Origin: Lutimaribacter_A marinistellae
GTDB taxonomy: Bacteria > Pseudomonadota > Alphaproteobacteria > Rhodobacterales > Rhodobacteraceae
Length of the DNA stretch: 64,000 nucleotides
Direction: 5' to 3'
NCBI RefSeq assembly: GCF_042648365.1
Contig: NZ_JBHRXI010000002.1
Span: 124,001-188,000 of the forward strand
Under the pieces are notes generated by a model. That model was not told where the DNA came from. It saw only the letters and a list, made by a program, of their open reading frames with translations, and made no database searches. Both the position numbers and the translations under genes were made by a program. Each line of letters opens with the position of its first letter. Positions within the stretch are counted from its first letter, which is position 1. Positions 54,182 through 63,429 of the stretch are shown here, in pieces.

Positions 54182-55759
54182 TTATTGTTCGCCGACAGGC
54201 TGGATCTCGTAGGCCCGGGTTTCCTGATCGACACGCGGCGTAAAGGTCAACATGCCAGCGTCCGCGGCCCACACGGACTGCAGGATCACCGTCGGGATCA
54301 ACGCGCGATCATCCATCGCGATACGCGACGCTTCTTCATAGAGCTTGCGACGCTCCTCGGTATCCAGCGTCTGCGTCCCGCGAACGAACACTTCGTCGAA
54401 TTCGGGGTTCGAATAGCCGGTACGGTTGAAGTTGCCGAAGCCCTTTTCCGGGTCCTTGCTGTGGATCATCGCACCATAGGTGTACGCCGCCTCGCCGGTC
54501 AGTGTCCCCCAGGCAGACATCGCCATGGTGTATTCCTCCTTTGCCGCCGCCGGGAAGAACACCGTGCCGTTGAGCGCCTGCGCATTCACCGTCAGACCAA
54601 GACGCGACCACATCTGCGCCAAAGCCTCACACACGACAGCATCACCGGGCACACGGTTGTTTGTGCAGGTGAAATCAACCTCGAAACCGTCCGGATAGCC
54701 GGCTTCAGCCAGCAGCGCGCGGGCCTGCTCGATATCGTATTCCTTGTCACCCAGCTCATCCGTGTAGCCGAAAAAACCTTCGGGCATCAGCTGGTTGGCC
54801 GGCGTGCCCAGGCCTTCAAGCACGACATCGACCAGAACTTGACGATTGATAGCAAGGTCAAGCGCCTTGCGGACGCGCAAGTCCTGAAGCGGGTTTCCCT
54901 CGACCTCTTCGCCGTTCACGCGGATCGGCTGCGGCTCCTCATCCTTCACCGAAGGCTGTACATTCAGGATGTAGACCGAATCCGAAATGAAGGTTTCGAC
55001 ATCAGAATTGTTCTGCATCGACAGGTAATCGGTTGCAGGCACGTAGTTGATCAGGTCCACCTGGCCAGAGCGCAGAGCAGCAACACGCGCGGCATCGTCA
55101 GGAATTTCCTTGCGCACGACACGTTCCCAAGGTGTTTCACCGCGCCAGTGATCTTCGAAACGTTCCAGAACAAGGTCGCCCTTGGGCTCCCACGAGACAA
55201 AGCGATAGGGTCCGGTACCAACTGCTGCAGCGCCGGAATTGAACTCTTCGTTGCCCACTCCTTCGCCGGTCTCGGACGGGACGACGAACAGGCGAGTGAA
55301 GTCGTTCGGCAGCGCAGGCGCAATTCCCTTGGTCTTTACGCGCAAGGTGTAGTCATCGATCACTTCGACCGAGTCCACGTACTTGGTATACAGCGTCATC
55401 GACATCGGGCCAGTCACGTCCGGAATACGCTCGATCGAGAATTTGGCGTCCTCGGCGGTAAAGGGTGTTCCGTCGTGGAACGTGACACCTTCGCGCAGCT
55501 TGAAGTCCCAGGTTGTGTCATCGATGGGTTCCCAGCTTTCGGCGAGACCTGGCTTGAGCTGCAGCGTGTCGTCAACATCGACCAGCGTATCATAGATGTG
55601 CCGCAATGCTTCTGCCTGGCTGCCGAGCGTCGACCAGTGCGGGTCGATGGAATCGGGGCCGGCCCGCAGTCCGATGACCAACTCCTGCGAAAACGCCGCG
55701 GGCGCAACTGACAGCAACGCCACTGTGGCAACTCCCGCCTTGAGCAAATGTCTGAGCAT
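54182..55759 (-). CDS. dppA: Dipeptide/oligopeptide ABC transporter substrate-binding protein (SBP_bac_5)
   Basis: 525 residues from MLRHLLKAG, with a signal peptide ending FSQE. Family-5 features are clear: LRAGPDSIDPHWSTLGSQAEALRHIYDTLV at the N-terminus, ESWEPIDDTTWDFKLREGVTFHDGTPFTAEDAKFSIER, and LDLAINRQVLVDVVLEGLG. It is the first gene of dppABCDF-M32-EamA. Its promoter region is shared with the divergent GntR gene and contains two similar 22-bp sites. Members bind peptides, but also opines or glutathione; the context here favours peptides. Confidence 0.92.
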   Translation of the reverse strand: MLRHLLKAGVATVALLSVAPAAFSQELVIGLRAGPDSIDPHWSTLGSQAEALRHIYDTLVDVDDTLQLKPGLAESWEPIDDTTWDFKLREGVTFHDGTPFTAEDAKFSIERIPDVTGPMSMTLYTKYVDSVEVIDDYTLRVKTKGIAPALPNDFTRLFVVPSETGEGVGNEEFNSGAAAVGTGPYRFVSWEPKGDLVLERFEDHWRGETPWERVVRKEIPDDAARVAALRSGQVDLINYVPATDYLSMQNNSDVETFISDSVYILNVQPSVKDEEPQPIRVNGEEVEGNPLQDLRVRKALDLAINRQVLVDVVLEGLGTPANQLMPEGFFGYTDELGDKEYDIEQARALLAEAGYPDGFEVDFTCTNNRVPGDAVVCEALAQMWSRLGLTVNAQALNGTVFFPAAAKEEYTMAMSAWGTLTGEAAYTYGAMIHSKDPEKGFGNFNRTGYSNPEFDEVFVRGTQTLDTEERRKLYEEASRIAMDDRALIPTVILQSVWAADAGMLTFTPRVDQETRAYEIQPVGEQ

Positions 55760-55921
55760 GTATTCTCTCCGTTGGACTGTTATATCTGTGTGATACACTA
55801 CGGTAGCATTTGATAGGATCCGTCAACCCAATTCTTCCCAAAACAACAAAAATTCTAATATTATCTGGGCTATAGTACAAAATTGCTTGAGCAGCACACT
55901 GTTATACTGCAATGATACGGT
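55760..55921. promoter_or_regulatory. AT-rich divergent promoter region of dppA and gntR-like gene
   Basis: 162 bp, strikingly AT-rich against the rest of the window. Two related sites bracket it: GTTATATCTGTGTGATACAC at 55779-55798 and GTTATACTGCAATGATACGG at 55901-55920 (shared GTTATA-N8-TGATAC). The first is 20 bp from the dppA start; the second abuts the GntR start codon. They are likely operators of the GntR protein. Confidence 0.6.
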
Positions 55922-56923
55922 ATGGACCAGGACTTATCGGATATCGGCAGCACCTTCGAACGGCTTGCCCTCGCACTGGACAAGACCTCTTCGGTCTCGG
56001 TCTCGGTCCAACTGAGGGGCGCATTGGAGTACGGGATCGCGTCTGGCGACATCCCGCCCGGCACCCGCCTACCCTCGGTGCGGAAACTGGCAAGCCACCT
56101 GGGGCTGTCGCCCGTCACCGTGAGCAATGTTTACGCAGCACTGCAAGGCGCGGGACATGTCGAAGGCCGTGTCGGAGCGGGGACCTTCGTGGCCGATGGT
56201 GGAGTGTGCCACCATCAGGCGAAATCACTCCGCGAGATCGAGCGGCGAATTGGCGAGTTGGTGCGCCTTGGGGATGAGGTGGGCCTGTCACGCGCAGAAC
56301 TGGCTTACCGCGTGTCGACCGCTCCGGACCACCCCGGGCATGTCCGCATTCTCATGCTTGGCACGTTCCAGGACGCGACCGAAGCTTACGCAGACGACAT
56401 CAGGCCCTACCTGCGGGACGGGGACGAAATCATCGCGCGCACGACCGAGCAACTGGCACGGAACCGACCCGAGGGGATCGGGCTTGTAGTGGCCCCTCGA
56501 ACCCTTCGCGTCGAGGCGCAGTCCTATTTCCCGGGGCTTCCGGTTATCGGAATCACCCTTATTCCGAACGAAGAAACGCGAATTGCTCTCGCCGCGATCT
56601 CGCCGCAGGCGCAGGTCGCGATCGTGTCCTTTTTTCCCGAGTTTCTGCCGAACATGCGCTCGGGCATCATGCGCTTTGCACCACATGTCACCCGCATCAC
56701 CTCGGCCGTCTGGCAGGACGATGGCCTGTCGGACGTGGTGGCGCGCGCCGATGTGGTCATCCACTCGACCGGGGCTGAGGATTTGCGCCACGACATGCGG
56801 CCCGATCAAACCGCCATCGAATACCGGCACACGCCGGACAGCCACGCCATTGAAACAGACCTGTTGCAGGCGATCGACGCCTGTCGCAGCCGAACACGAG
56901 ACCAAAAGGGGCAGAATTCTTGA
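55922..56923 (+). CDS. GntR-family regulator with periplasmic-binding-like C-terminal domain
   Basis: 333 residues. The winged HTH (LRGALEYGIASGDIPPGTRLPSVRKLASHLGLSPVTVSNVYAALQGAGHVEGRVGAGTF, residues 31-90) is of the YtrA/MocR type. The remainder (about 140-320) is not an aminotransferase but alternates strands and helices as in a binding-protein fold. No ribosome site precedes ATG 55922, and TATACT at 55903-55908 could be a -10, so the mRNA might be leaderless. It is divergent from dppA and overlaps the creatininase-family gene by 4 bp, so it likely regulates both arms. Confidence 0.82.
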   Translation: MDQDLSDIGSTFERLALALDKTSSVSVSVQLRGALEYGIASGDIPPGTRLPSVRKLASHLGLSPVTVSNVYAALQGAGHVEGRVGAGTFVADGGVCHHQAKSLREIERRIGELVRLGDEVGLSRAELAYRVSTAPDHPGHVRILMLGTFQDATEAYADDIRPYLRDGDEIIARTTEQLARNRPEGIGLVVAPRTLRVEAQSYFPGLPVIGITLIPNEETRIALAAISPQAQVAIVSFFPEFLPNMRSGIMRFAPHVTRITSAVWQDDGLSDVVARADVVIHSTGAEDLRHDMRPDQTAIEYRHTPDSHAIETDLLQAIDACRSRTRDQKGQNS

Positions 56924-57621
56924 AGATTTCCGAAAGCAACTGGTTCGAGGTTGAACGCTATCTCGAAACAGACGATCGCTGCGTCCTGCCCTTGGGCTCG
57001 ACCGAGCAGCACGCCTATCTGTCCCTGTCCGTAGATTCCATTCTGTCAGAAAAGGTCGCGGCCGATGCCGCAGAACCACTGGGCGTTCCGGTTTTCCCGG
57101 CAGTCGCCTACGGCTTGACCCCTTACTTCATGGCATTTCCGGGAACGGTATCGCTCAAGCTTGCAACCTACGCAGCGTTGCTGCGGGACATTCTGGACAG
57201 TCTCTACGCGACGGGATTTCGCCGCATTCTCATCGTGAACGGCCATGGCGGCAACAGCCCGGTTCAACCCGTCACGATGGAATGGATGGAAGCTAACGAA
57301 GGTGCCCGTTGCCGCTTTCACGACTGGTGGCGCGCGCCCCAGACATGGGCCTGCGTGCAAGAGATCGACCCAGTCGCATCGCACGCGTCCTGGATGGAGA
57401 ACTTCCCCTGGACCCGTCTCGACGGTCGGGAGATGCCCGAGGCGCAAAAGCCCTTTGTCCCGTTCGAAAAGCTGCGCGACCGCAACGCGGCCGGCGTCCG
57501 CGAGCTGATCGGAGATGGCAATTACGGCGGTGTGTATCAAAAGCCCGAGGCCGACACCGACAAACTCTGGGCCACGGCTGTCGAGGAAACACGCAGCCTG
57601 CTCGAGGGCGACTGGACATGA
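56920..57621 (+). CDS. Creatininase-family amidohydrolase
   Basis: 233 residues with a TTG start overlapping the GntR stop. Metal-binding motifs are visible: GSTEQH (E29, H31), D39 in LSVDS and NGHGGN (107-112), as in creatininase, which opens a cyclic amide using two metal ions. Other family members hydrolyse formamides or process peptide-derived cofactors. Next to a deacetylase of the cyclic-imidase type and an isoaspartyl peptidase, a ring-opening or amide-cleaving role on a peptide-like compound is likely, but the substrate is not known. Confidence 0.88.
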   Translation: MKISESNWFEVERYLETDDRCVLPLGSTEQHAYLSLSVDSILSEKVAADAAEPLGVPVFPAVAYGLTPYFMAFPGTVSLKLATYAALLRDILDSLYATGFRRILIVNGHGGNSPVQPVTMEWMEANEGARCRFHDWWRAPQTWACVQEIDPVASHASWMENFPWTRLDGREMPEAQKPFVPFEKLRDRNAAGVRELIGDGNYGGVYQKPEADTDKLWATAVEETRSLLEGDWT

Positions 57622-58634
57622 GTGAGCCGATCCTGATCTGGGGTGCCGGTGCAATCGGGGGCATCCTCGGCGCTTATCTGGCTCGTGCCGGACACGCGGT
57701 GCACATGGTCGACATCGTTGCGGAACATGTGGATGTCATGCGTCGGAACTGCCTTCATATCGAAGGCCCGGTTGAAACCTTCACGCAGATCCTGCCGGCC
57801 AGCACGCCGGACGAATTGGAGGGACAGTATTCGCGCATTATCCTTGCGGTAAAGGCACATCACACCGAGGCCGCGCTTGACATGCTCGTCCCGCATCTGG
57901 CGCCGGGGGGCTACGTCGTTTCGGCCCAGAACGGACTGAACGAAAGCATTATCGCCGAACGCATTGGCACCGAGAACACGATCGGCTGCTTTGTCAATTT
58001 CGGGGCGGATTGGCTGGAACCGGGGCGTATTCTTTACGGAAACCGGGCCGCTGTGGCGGTTGGTGAACTTGACGGGCAGATCAGTGACCGTGTTCAGGAC
58101 CTGCACGCGCTCCTCTCCATCGTCGAGCCGGACGCCGTTCTGACCGACAACATCTGGGGCTACCTGTGGGGTAAGCTGGGATATGGTGCCTTGCTTTTCG
58201 CGACGGCCCTTACGCCTTTGTCGATGTCGGATGCGATGGCCGTGCCGAACCATCGGGCTGTCTATCAGGCGCTTGGGCACGAGGTCATGTGCCTTGCCGA
58301 TGCGCAAAACATAAGTCCGCTCGGTTTCAACGGGTTTGATCCGCGCGCGTTTCTGGCCGCGGAACAGGACGGGATGGATGCGTCGCTGGCCGCAATGATC
58401 GAGCACAACCGGCACACCGCAAAGACCCATTCAGGCATCTGGCGCGATCTCGCCATTCGCAAGCGGCGCACCGAGGTCGATGCACAGGTCGGGCTGCTGG
58501 TCGAGCTTGGCCACAAACACGGATTGAAGACACCAGCCCTGTCCCGCCTCGTGGAATTGATCCACGACATTGAAGAAGGCCGACGCACGCAATCCACTGA
58601 CCTTCTCGATCTCATGGTGCCGCTATGCATCTGA
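57618..58634 (+). CDS. Ketopantoate-reductase-like (PanE/ApbA) dehydrogenase
   Basis: 338 residues from MSEPILIWG; the longer frame to 57309 overlaps the creatininase-family gene. An N-terminal Rossmann motif GAGAIGGILGAYLARAG and the C-terminal helical domain (WGKLGYGALLFATALTPLSM, with the conserved Lys in KLGYG) match the PanE/ApbA family of NADPH-dependent 2-oxo acid reductases. Being inside a catabolic cluster with an SDR, it probably acts on a pathway intermediate rather than in pantothenate synthesis. Coupled by ATGA to the gene before. Confidence 0.87.
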   Translation: MSEPILIWGAGAIGGILGAYLARAGHAVHMVDIVAEHVDVMRRNCLHIEGPVETFTQILPASTPDELEGQYSRIILAVKAHHTEAALDMLVPHLAPGGYVVSAQNGLNESIIAERIGTENTIGCFVNFGADWLEPGRILYGNRAAVAVGELDGQISDRVQDLHALLSIVEPDAVLTDNIWGYLWGKLGYGALLFATALTPLSMSDAMAVPNHRAVYQALGHEVMCLADAQNISPLGFNGFDPRAFLAAEQDGMDASLAAMIEHNRHTAKTHSGIWRDLAIRKRRTEVDAQVGLLVELGHKHGLKTPALSRLVELIHDIEEGRRTQSTDLLDLMVPLCI

Positions 58635-59374
58635 ACTTTGCGAATCGCGTTTTCGCCGTAACCGGAGCGGCACAAGGGATCGGGCGCGCCATCGTCACCA
58701 GCCTTGCCGAGGCCGGCGCGACGGTGGCTGCAATAGATATCGACGCGGACGGCCTGACCTCTATTTCGGGCCAAGCAACCACCCACAGCGCCGATCTCGG
58801 AAGCCGCGATAGCGCACATGCCCTGATGGCCGAGATCGAGGCGCAACATGGGCGCATCGACGGACTCGTAACCGCTGCGGGCGGTGTCCGCGGTCAAGCC
58901 GGTCGTCCGGTCGAAGAGATCTCGGAAGCCGACTGGCAGGTGATTTTCGCGGCGAATGTCGATGCCGCTATGTGGTGTTCTCAAGCCGTGGCACCCGGAA
59001 TGAAAGCACGAGGCTGGGGTCGCATTGTGACCATCTCGTCAGGGGCTGGCCTGCGGCCAAGCCTGACCGGGATTCAGGCCTATGCCTCGGCAAAACACGC
59101 GTTGGTCGGGCTGACACGCCAGCTTGCGCTGGAGCTTGGCCCACATGGTGTCACGGTGAATTCCGTCGCACCAGGTTTCGTCCTGTCGAACCCGTCAACC
59201 GAACGGCAGTGGGATGCGTTCGGCCGGGACCGGCAAAGACAGATTATCGAGGGCATTCATATGCGCAGGCTTGGCCGCGCCGATGACATCGCGGACGCCG
59301 TCGCCTTTTTGGCGTCGGATCGGGCGGGGTGGATCACCGGGCAGATCCTGTCCGTTGACGGAGGTCATGCATGA
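58625..59374 (+). CDS. Short-chain dehydrogenase/reductase
   Basis: 249 residues. VTGAAQGIG (12-20) binds the nucleotide; D38 in AAIDID favours NAD; S138/S139, Y153 and K157 (YASAK) are catalytic. The NNAG motif is altered to TAAGG (83-87). It overlaps the PanE-like gene by 10 bp and the deacetylase gene by 4 bp, so it is a tightly coupled member of the cluster. Confidence 0.9.
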   Translation: MHLNFANRVFAVTGAAQGIGRAIVTSLAEAGATVAAIDIDADGLTSISGQATTHSADLGSRDSAHALMAEIEAQHGRIDGLVTAAGGVRGQAGRPVEEISEADWQVIFAANVDAAMWCSQAVAPGMKARGWGRIVTISSGAGLRPSLTGIQAYASAKHALVGLTRQLALELGPHGVTVNSVAPGFVLSNPSTERQWDAFGRDRQRQIIEGIHMRRLGRADDIADAVAFLASDRAGWITGQILSVDGGHA

Positions 59375-60270
59375 GCGAGCCGCACGAGTGGGACGAGGCG
59401 ACCTGGCGCACCACGGTCAATCAGGTTCGAGCCGGTCGCAACCTGAAACCGGCAACATGGCCCGGCGGTGCACGCTGCGCCGTTGCCCTGTCCTTTGACA
59501 GCGATCACGAAACGAACGAATTGCGCGATGGTGGCCTGTCCCCCGCGCGCCTTTCCTGGGGCGAATTCGGTACCCGCCGCGGATTGCCGCGCATTCGCGC
59601 TGCCCTCGACCGGCACGGCTTCAAGGCAAGTTTCTTCGTCCCGGCGGTCTCGGCCTTGCTTCACCCCGAAGAACAACAGGCACTTGTACAAGATGGACAC
59701 GAGATCGGACTGCACGGCTGGATTCACGAAGTCAATTCGCGCCTCGACGCGACGACCGAGCGGGACCTCATGCTGCGCGCGTCCGATACACTGGAAACCA
59801 TCACCGGTGTCCGTCCGGTCGGCATGCGAACGCCATCGTGGGATTACAGCCCGAACACGCTGGCCATCGCCCGTGAGATGGGTCTTTTGTACGACAGCTC
59901 TCTGTTTGCCGATGATGACCCCTATGAAATCGTCGCAGACGGCGAACCAACGGGGATGGTGGAGTTGCCCGTCGAATGGATTCGCGATGACGCGGTCTAT
60001 TTCATGATGAACCGTTTCGGCGCGCAGCGCCCCTATACGCCACCCGAGGCTGTTCTCGACATCTTCACCCGAGAATTCGAAGGTGCTTATGCCGAAGGGG
60101 GCCTGTTCCTGCTGACGATGCACCCGCACGTCATAGGCTACCGAAGCCGCATGTTCATTCTCGAATCCCTACTCGACCGCATTGCCGCAAAAGGCGACTG
60201 CTGGGTCGCCACTCATGCCGACATCGCGCGCCATTGCGCCCGCACGGCCGGACTGGAAGGACAGTCATGA
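59371..60270 (+). CDS. Polysaccharide-deacetylase-fold hydrolase (PgdA/cyclic imidase/PuuE type)
   Basis: 299 residues with no signal peptide, so cytoplasmic. The NodB-like metal site is intact: SFDSDHET (D43 base, D45 ligand), then H115 and H119 in IGLHGWIHE, plus MRTPSWDYSPNTL. The long N-terminal part and this set resemble Helicobacter PgdA, allantoinase PuuE and cyclic imidases, which cleave C-N bonds of small ring amides rather than polymers. With a creatininase-like enzyme and an isoaspartyl peptidase alongside, a cyclic imide or ureide substrate is more likely than peptidoglycan. Confidence 0.87.
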   Translation: MSEPHEWDEATWRTTVNQVRAGRNLKPATWPGGARCAVALSFDSDHETNELRDGGLSPARLSWGEFGTRRGLPRIRAALDRHGFKASFFVPAVSALLHPEEQQALVQDGHEIGLHGWIHEVNSRLDATTERDLMLRASDTLETITGVRPVGMRTPSWDYSPNTLAIAREMGLLYDSSLFADDDPYEIVADGEPTGMVELPVEWIRDDAVYFMMNRFGAQRPYTPPEAVLDIFTREFEGAYAEGGLFLLTMHPHVIGYRSRMFILESLLDRIAAKGDCWVATHADIARHCARTAGLEGQS

Positions 60271-61190
60271 CTTATGCACTTGCCGTACATGGCGGCGCCG
60301 GAACGATCCTGAAATCCAAGATGACGCCTGACCTCGAATCCGCCTACCACGCGGGCCTTTCCCGCGCCCTCAAAGCCGGGCAGGCCGTGCTCGAAAAAGG
60401 CGGCACTGCGCTCGACGCTGTCACGGAGGCAGTGTGTGCACTTGAAGATGAACCCCTGTTCAACGCAGGTCGCGGCGCCGTGTTCACAGCCGAAGGCAAG
60501 CAGGAGATGGATGCAGCCATCATGGACGGTTCAAACAGAAATGCCGGCGCCGTCGCAGGGCTTTTTGGGCCGCGCAATCCCATAAGAGCGGCTCGCGCCA
60601 TCATGGAACGAACCGAGCATGTTATGCTGATCGGTGAAAACGCTGTCAGGATCGCGCGGGATGCCAACCTTGATTTCGAAGAGGCGCAGTATTTCTTCAC
60701 GCAGGTTCGATGGGATGCACTCAAGACGACGTTGGAAATGCGCGAGAAGGGCGAGGAGAACGATGACCCCGCCCGTCGCCATGGCACGGTTGGAGCAGTG
60801 GCACGCGACATTCACGGCCATGTCGCCGCAGCAACCTCGACTGGCGGGATGACCGCGAAGGCTCCGGGTCGCGTCGGTGATACGCCCTGTATCGGTGCCG
60901 GAACCTTTGCAGATGACGCCAGCTGTGCCGTTTCCGGTACCGGACATGGTGAAATCTTCACGCGATGGACCGCCGCCGCTGAAATCAGCGCCCGGATGCG
61001 GCATCTCGGAGAAAGCATATCCCAGGCTGCAGAACATGTCGTCATGAATGACCTCGCTCCGAATGACGGCACGGGCGGTGTCATCGCAATCGACGGCGCA
61101 GGAAACATCGCCATGCCGTTCAATTGTGAGGGAATGTATCGCGGCTCCGTTGGAAGCGATCTGCCTCTCAGCACTCTGATTTACCGCTGA
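60267..61190 (+). CDS. iaaA: Isoaspartyl peptidase/L-asparaginase (Ntn-hydrolase, plant type)
   Basis: 307 residues. The N-terminal LAVHGGAG and the autocleavage site RRHGTVGAVA, with nucleophile T174, define the family; cleavage before T174 gives alpha and beta chains. The C-terminal GTGHGEIF loop binds substrate. Enzymes of this type cut beta-aspartyl (isoaspartyl) dipeptides and asparagine. It is the last gene of the GntR-to-peptidase operon and starts inside the end of the deacetylase gene (ATGA). Confidence 0.92.
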   Translation: MTYALAVHGGAGTILKSKMTPDLESAYHAGLSRALKAGQAVLEKGGTALDAVTEAVCALEDEPLFNAGRGAVFTAEGKQEMDAAIMDGSNRNAGAVAGLFGPRNPIRAARAIMERTEHVMLIGENAVRIARDANLDFEEAQYFFTQVRWDALKTTLEMREKGEENDDPARRHGTVGAVARDIHGHVAAATSTGGMTAKAPGRVGDTPCIGAGTFADDASCAVSGTGHGEIFTRWTAAAEISARMRHLGESISQAAEHVVMNDLAPNDGTGGVIAIDGAGNIAMPFNCEGMYRGSVGSDLPLSTLIYR

Positions 61191-61647
61191 CGGGGATCGC
61201 GACCTTCTGTCACCAATTCGAGCGGAGCGAGCCGTCCGCCCATCAGGAGGTCTTTTCGACGATACGGCCTTTCAGAAGGTCGAGAGCCTTGATCTTGGCG
61301 CAATCAAACCGTCGGAACGAACACCGGGTCGCGGGCACAGCCTGTCAAAGAGGACTGACAGCTTCGAGTTCGAGTACCGCGCAATGCGCTATCCTAGCGC
61401 CTCCATTTATTACCATAACACGCATTATGCCGCGAACATGCGTGCCCGCGAAGGTAAAGTGCCGCAGTTTCCTTCATGCGAAGAAGGATCTGAGCGCGAC
61501 CGGGTCAACAGTCAAAGCGACCAAAATCATCGCGGTTTGCCCGCGGATTGAGCAGACGAATGCTGGCCTTTCGATCCCCACCGGAATTGCGGCTCTTGGA
61601 ACGACCCGGTTCTTGTCGCCTCGTCACAGGTGATGCAATCACGCATC
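61191..61647. other. Intergenic region upstream of nasT
   Basis: 457 bp. A 114-codon frame (61289-61633) has no family likeness or ribosome site and I do not call it. An inverted repeat GCGCTA-TCC-TAGCGC lies at 61386-61400, perhaps an operator. The promoter of nasTS must be here, but I see no clear sigma-70 or sigma-54 box. Confidence 0.5.
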
Positions 61648-62232
61648 ATGCAGACCAAACTCACCATCGTGGTTGTCGAAGAGGACCGGGATCGCGCGAT
61701 CGGGATTGTCGATGCCTTGAAGGATATCGGCGATTGTGAGGTTTTCGTGATCGGGAATTACAGCGGATTGGCCCGCACGATCGCCACCCACGCGCCCGAT
61801 GTCGTGCTGATCGATATCGACAACCCGACCCGTGACATGCTGGAGGAACTGACCCTCGCGTCCGGCCCGCTTGAAAGACCGGTGGCGATGTTTGTCTCCG
61901 GTTCGGCTGGCGGATTGGCGAAGGCCGCGATCGAGGCCGGTGTATCGGCCTATGTCGTAGACGGGCTGGCACCCGAACGTCTCAAGCCTGTCATCGACGC
62001 GGCAGTCGCCCGTTTCGGCATGGTCCGTCAGATGCGGCAGGAATTGGCCGAAACGCGCCGCGCGCTGGAGGAACGCAAGGTGATCGACCGCGCCAAGGGC
62101 CTTTTGATGAAGGCCAAGGGCATCGACGAGGACGCCGCTTATGCTCTTATGCGCAAGACGGCGATGGATCAGGGCCGCCGGGTCGCCGACGTGGCCGAAG
62201 CGCTTGTGACGGCATCAGGGCTGCTGGGATGA
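61648..62232 (+). CDS. nasT: NasT: ANTAR-domain antiterminator of nitrate assimilation
   Basis: 194 residues from MQTKLTIVVVEED; GTG 61630 and ATG 61633 are alternative starts. The N-terminal part is a receiver-like domain (VVVEEDRDRAIGIVDAL, DVVLIDIDNPTRD) and the C-terminal part an ANTAR RNA-binding domain (about 130-190: LEERKVIDRAKGLLMKAKGIDEDAAYALMRKTAMDQGRRVADVAEAL). NasT binds tandem hexaloop hairpins in leader RNA and prevents termination when NasS releases it. It overlaps nasS by ATGA. Matching hairpins are found downstream at 63530-63564. Confidence 0.93.
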   Translation: MQTKLTIVVVEEDRDRAIGIVDALKDIGDCEVFVIGNYSGLARTIATHAPDVVLIDIDNPTRDMLEELTLASGPLERPVAMFVSGSAGGLAKAAIEAGVSAYVVDGLAPERLKPVIDAAVARFGMVRQMRQELAETRRALEERKVIDRAKGLLMKAKGIDEDAAYALMRKTAMDQGRRVADVAEALVTASGLLG

Positions 62233-63398
62233 GGCGTGTCACGATTCCTGTCGCCTATATGCCTCTGGTGGATGCGGCCCCCCTGATAATCGCGCAGGAA
62301 TTGGGCTTTGCAGACGCCGAGGCGATTGCTCTCGATCTCATAGCGGCGCCCTCCTGGTCATCACTTCGAGATATGCTGGCTTTCGGCCGGGTGGACGCGG
62401 CGCATTTGCTGTCGGCCGTTCCCATCGCCATGAAACTTGGTTTGGGAGGCATGACCACCCCGCTTTCGGCGGTGTCGGTCCTGTCGGTCAACGGCAACGT
62501 GATCGGATTGGGCAGCCCGCTCGAAGACCGTCTGCGCGCGACAGGTTATGGGTTCGACTTCGCCGATGCACGTGGCGCTGCCGAAGCGTTGGACGCGGCG
62601 CATGACGGCCACCTCGTGGTCGGTGTGCCGTTCCTGTTCTCCATGCATGTCGAATTGCTGCGCTACTGGGCCGAACGCACGCAACTTGGCACCGAGCGCA
62701 TCGAGTTCCGTACCGTACCACCGCCGCTGATGGCCGATGCGCTGGCATCGGGCGATATCGACGCATTCTGCGTGGGCGAACCTTGGGGATCGGTCGCTGT
62801 GGATCGCGGTGTTGGAGCACTTCTGCTGCCTGGAGAGGCGATCTGGCAAGGTGCCCCGGAAAAGGTTCTGGCGACGCGCACGGACTGGGCTGAGAACGAA
62901 CCTGATCTTCTGGGTCGCGTGATCCGGGCCGTCTGGAATGCCGGACGCTGGCTGGCAAAGCCCGAAAGCCGGATCGCCGCAGCTGAAATCCTGTCCCGGC
63001 CAGGCTATCTCGATCTGCCGGCCGAACTGATTGATCGCGCTTTGTCGGGTCGCATGATTCTTTCCGGCCAGGGCGAGCAGCGCCAGAATGACGATTTCCT
63101 GCGCTTTCACGGGGCCGCCGCAAGTTTTCCATGGCGCAGCCAAGCGAAATGGATCGCTTCCCGGCTCGCACGATTCCACGGGCTTGACGCTGATTTGAAC
63201 GCAGCCGCCCGTGTATTCCGGTCAGATCTATACCGCCAACACATGGCGCAGACCGATGCTGACCTACCCGGAGCTTCGGAAAAACTCGAAGGTGTGATTC
63301 ATCATCCGACTGCGGTCGCATCCACGCGCGGACGAATGAACCTGCTGCCGGATCGTTTCTTTGATGGCGCGGTTTTTGACCCTGATCTGTCCGATTGA
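62229..63398 (+). CDS. nasS: NasS: nitrate-sensing NrtA-like protein
   Basis: 389 residues with no signal peptide, so cytoplasmic, unlike its paralogue NrtA. Opening VTIPVAYMPLVDAAPLIIAQELGFADAEAIALDLIAAPSWSSLRDMLAFGRVDAAHLLSAVPIAMKLGLGG (residues 4-74) is the typical nitrate-binding fold. NasS holds NasT in a complex without nitrate or nitrite and frees it when they bind. Coupled to nasT and placed directly upstream of the regulated leader. Confidence 0.93.
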   Translation: MRRVTIPVAYMPLVDAAPLIIAQELGFADAEAIALDLIAAPSWSSLRDMLAFGRVDAAHLLSAVPIAMKLGLGGMTTPLSAVSVLSVNGNVIGLGSPLEDRLRATGYGFDFADARGAAEALDAAHDGHLVVGVPFLFSMHVELLRYWAERTQLGTERIEFRTVPPPLMADALASGDIDAFCVGEPWGSVAVDRGVGALLLPGEAIWQGAPEKVLATRTDWAENEPDLLGRVIRAVWNAGRWLAKPESRIAAAEILSRPGYLDLPAELIDRALSGRMILSGQGEQRQNDDFLRFHGAAASFPWRSQAKWIASRLARFHGLDADLNAAARVFRSDLYRQHMAQTDADLPGASEKLEGVIHHPTAVASTRGRMNLLPDRFFDGAVFDPDLSD

Positions 63399-63429
63399 TC
63401 GTTTTTTGAGCAGGCCCGACGTGTTGCTG

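Noticed and set aside
61289..61633. 114-codon frame upstream of nasT
   Set aside because: No family likeness, poor composition for this genome and no ribosome site; likely chance.
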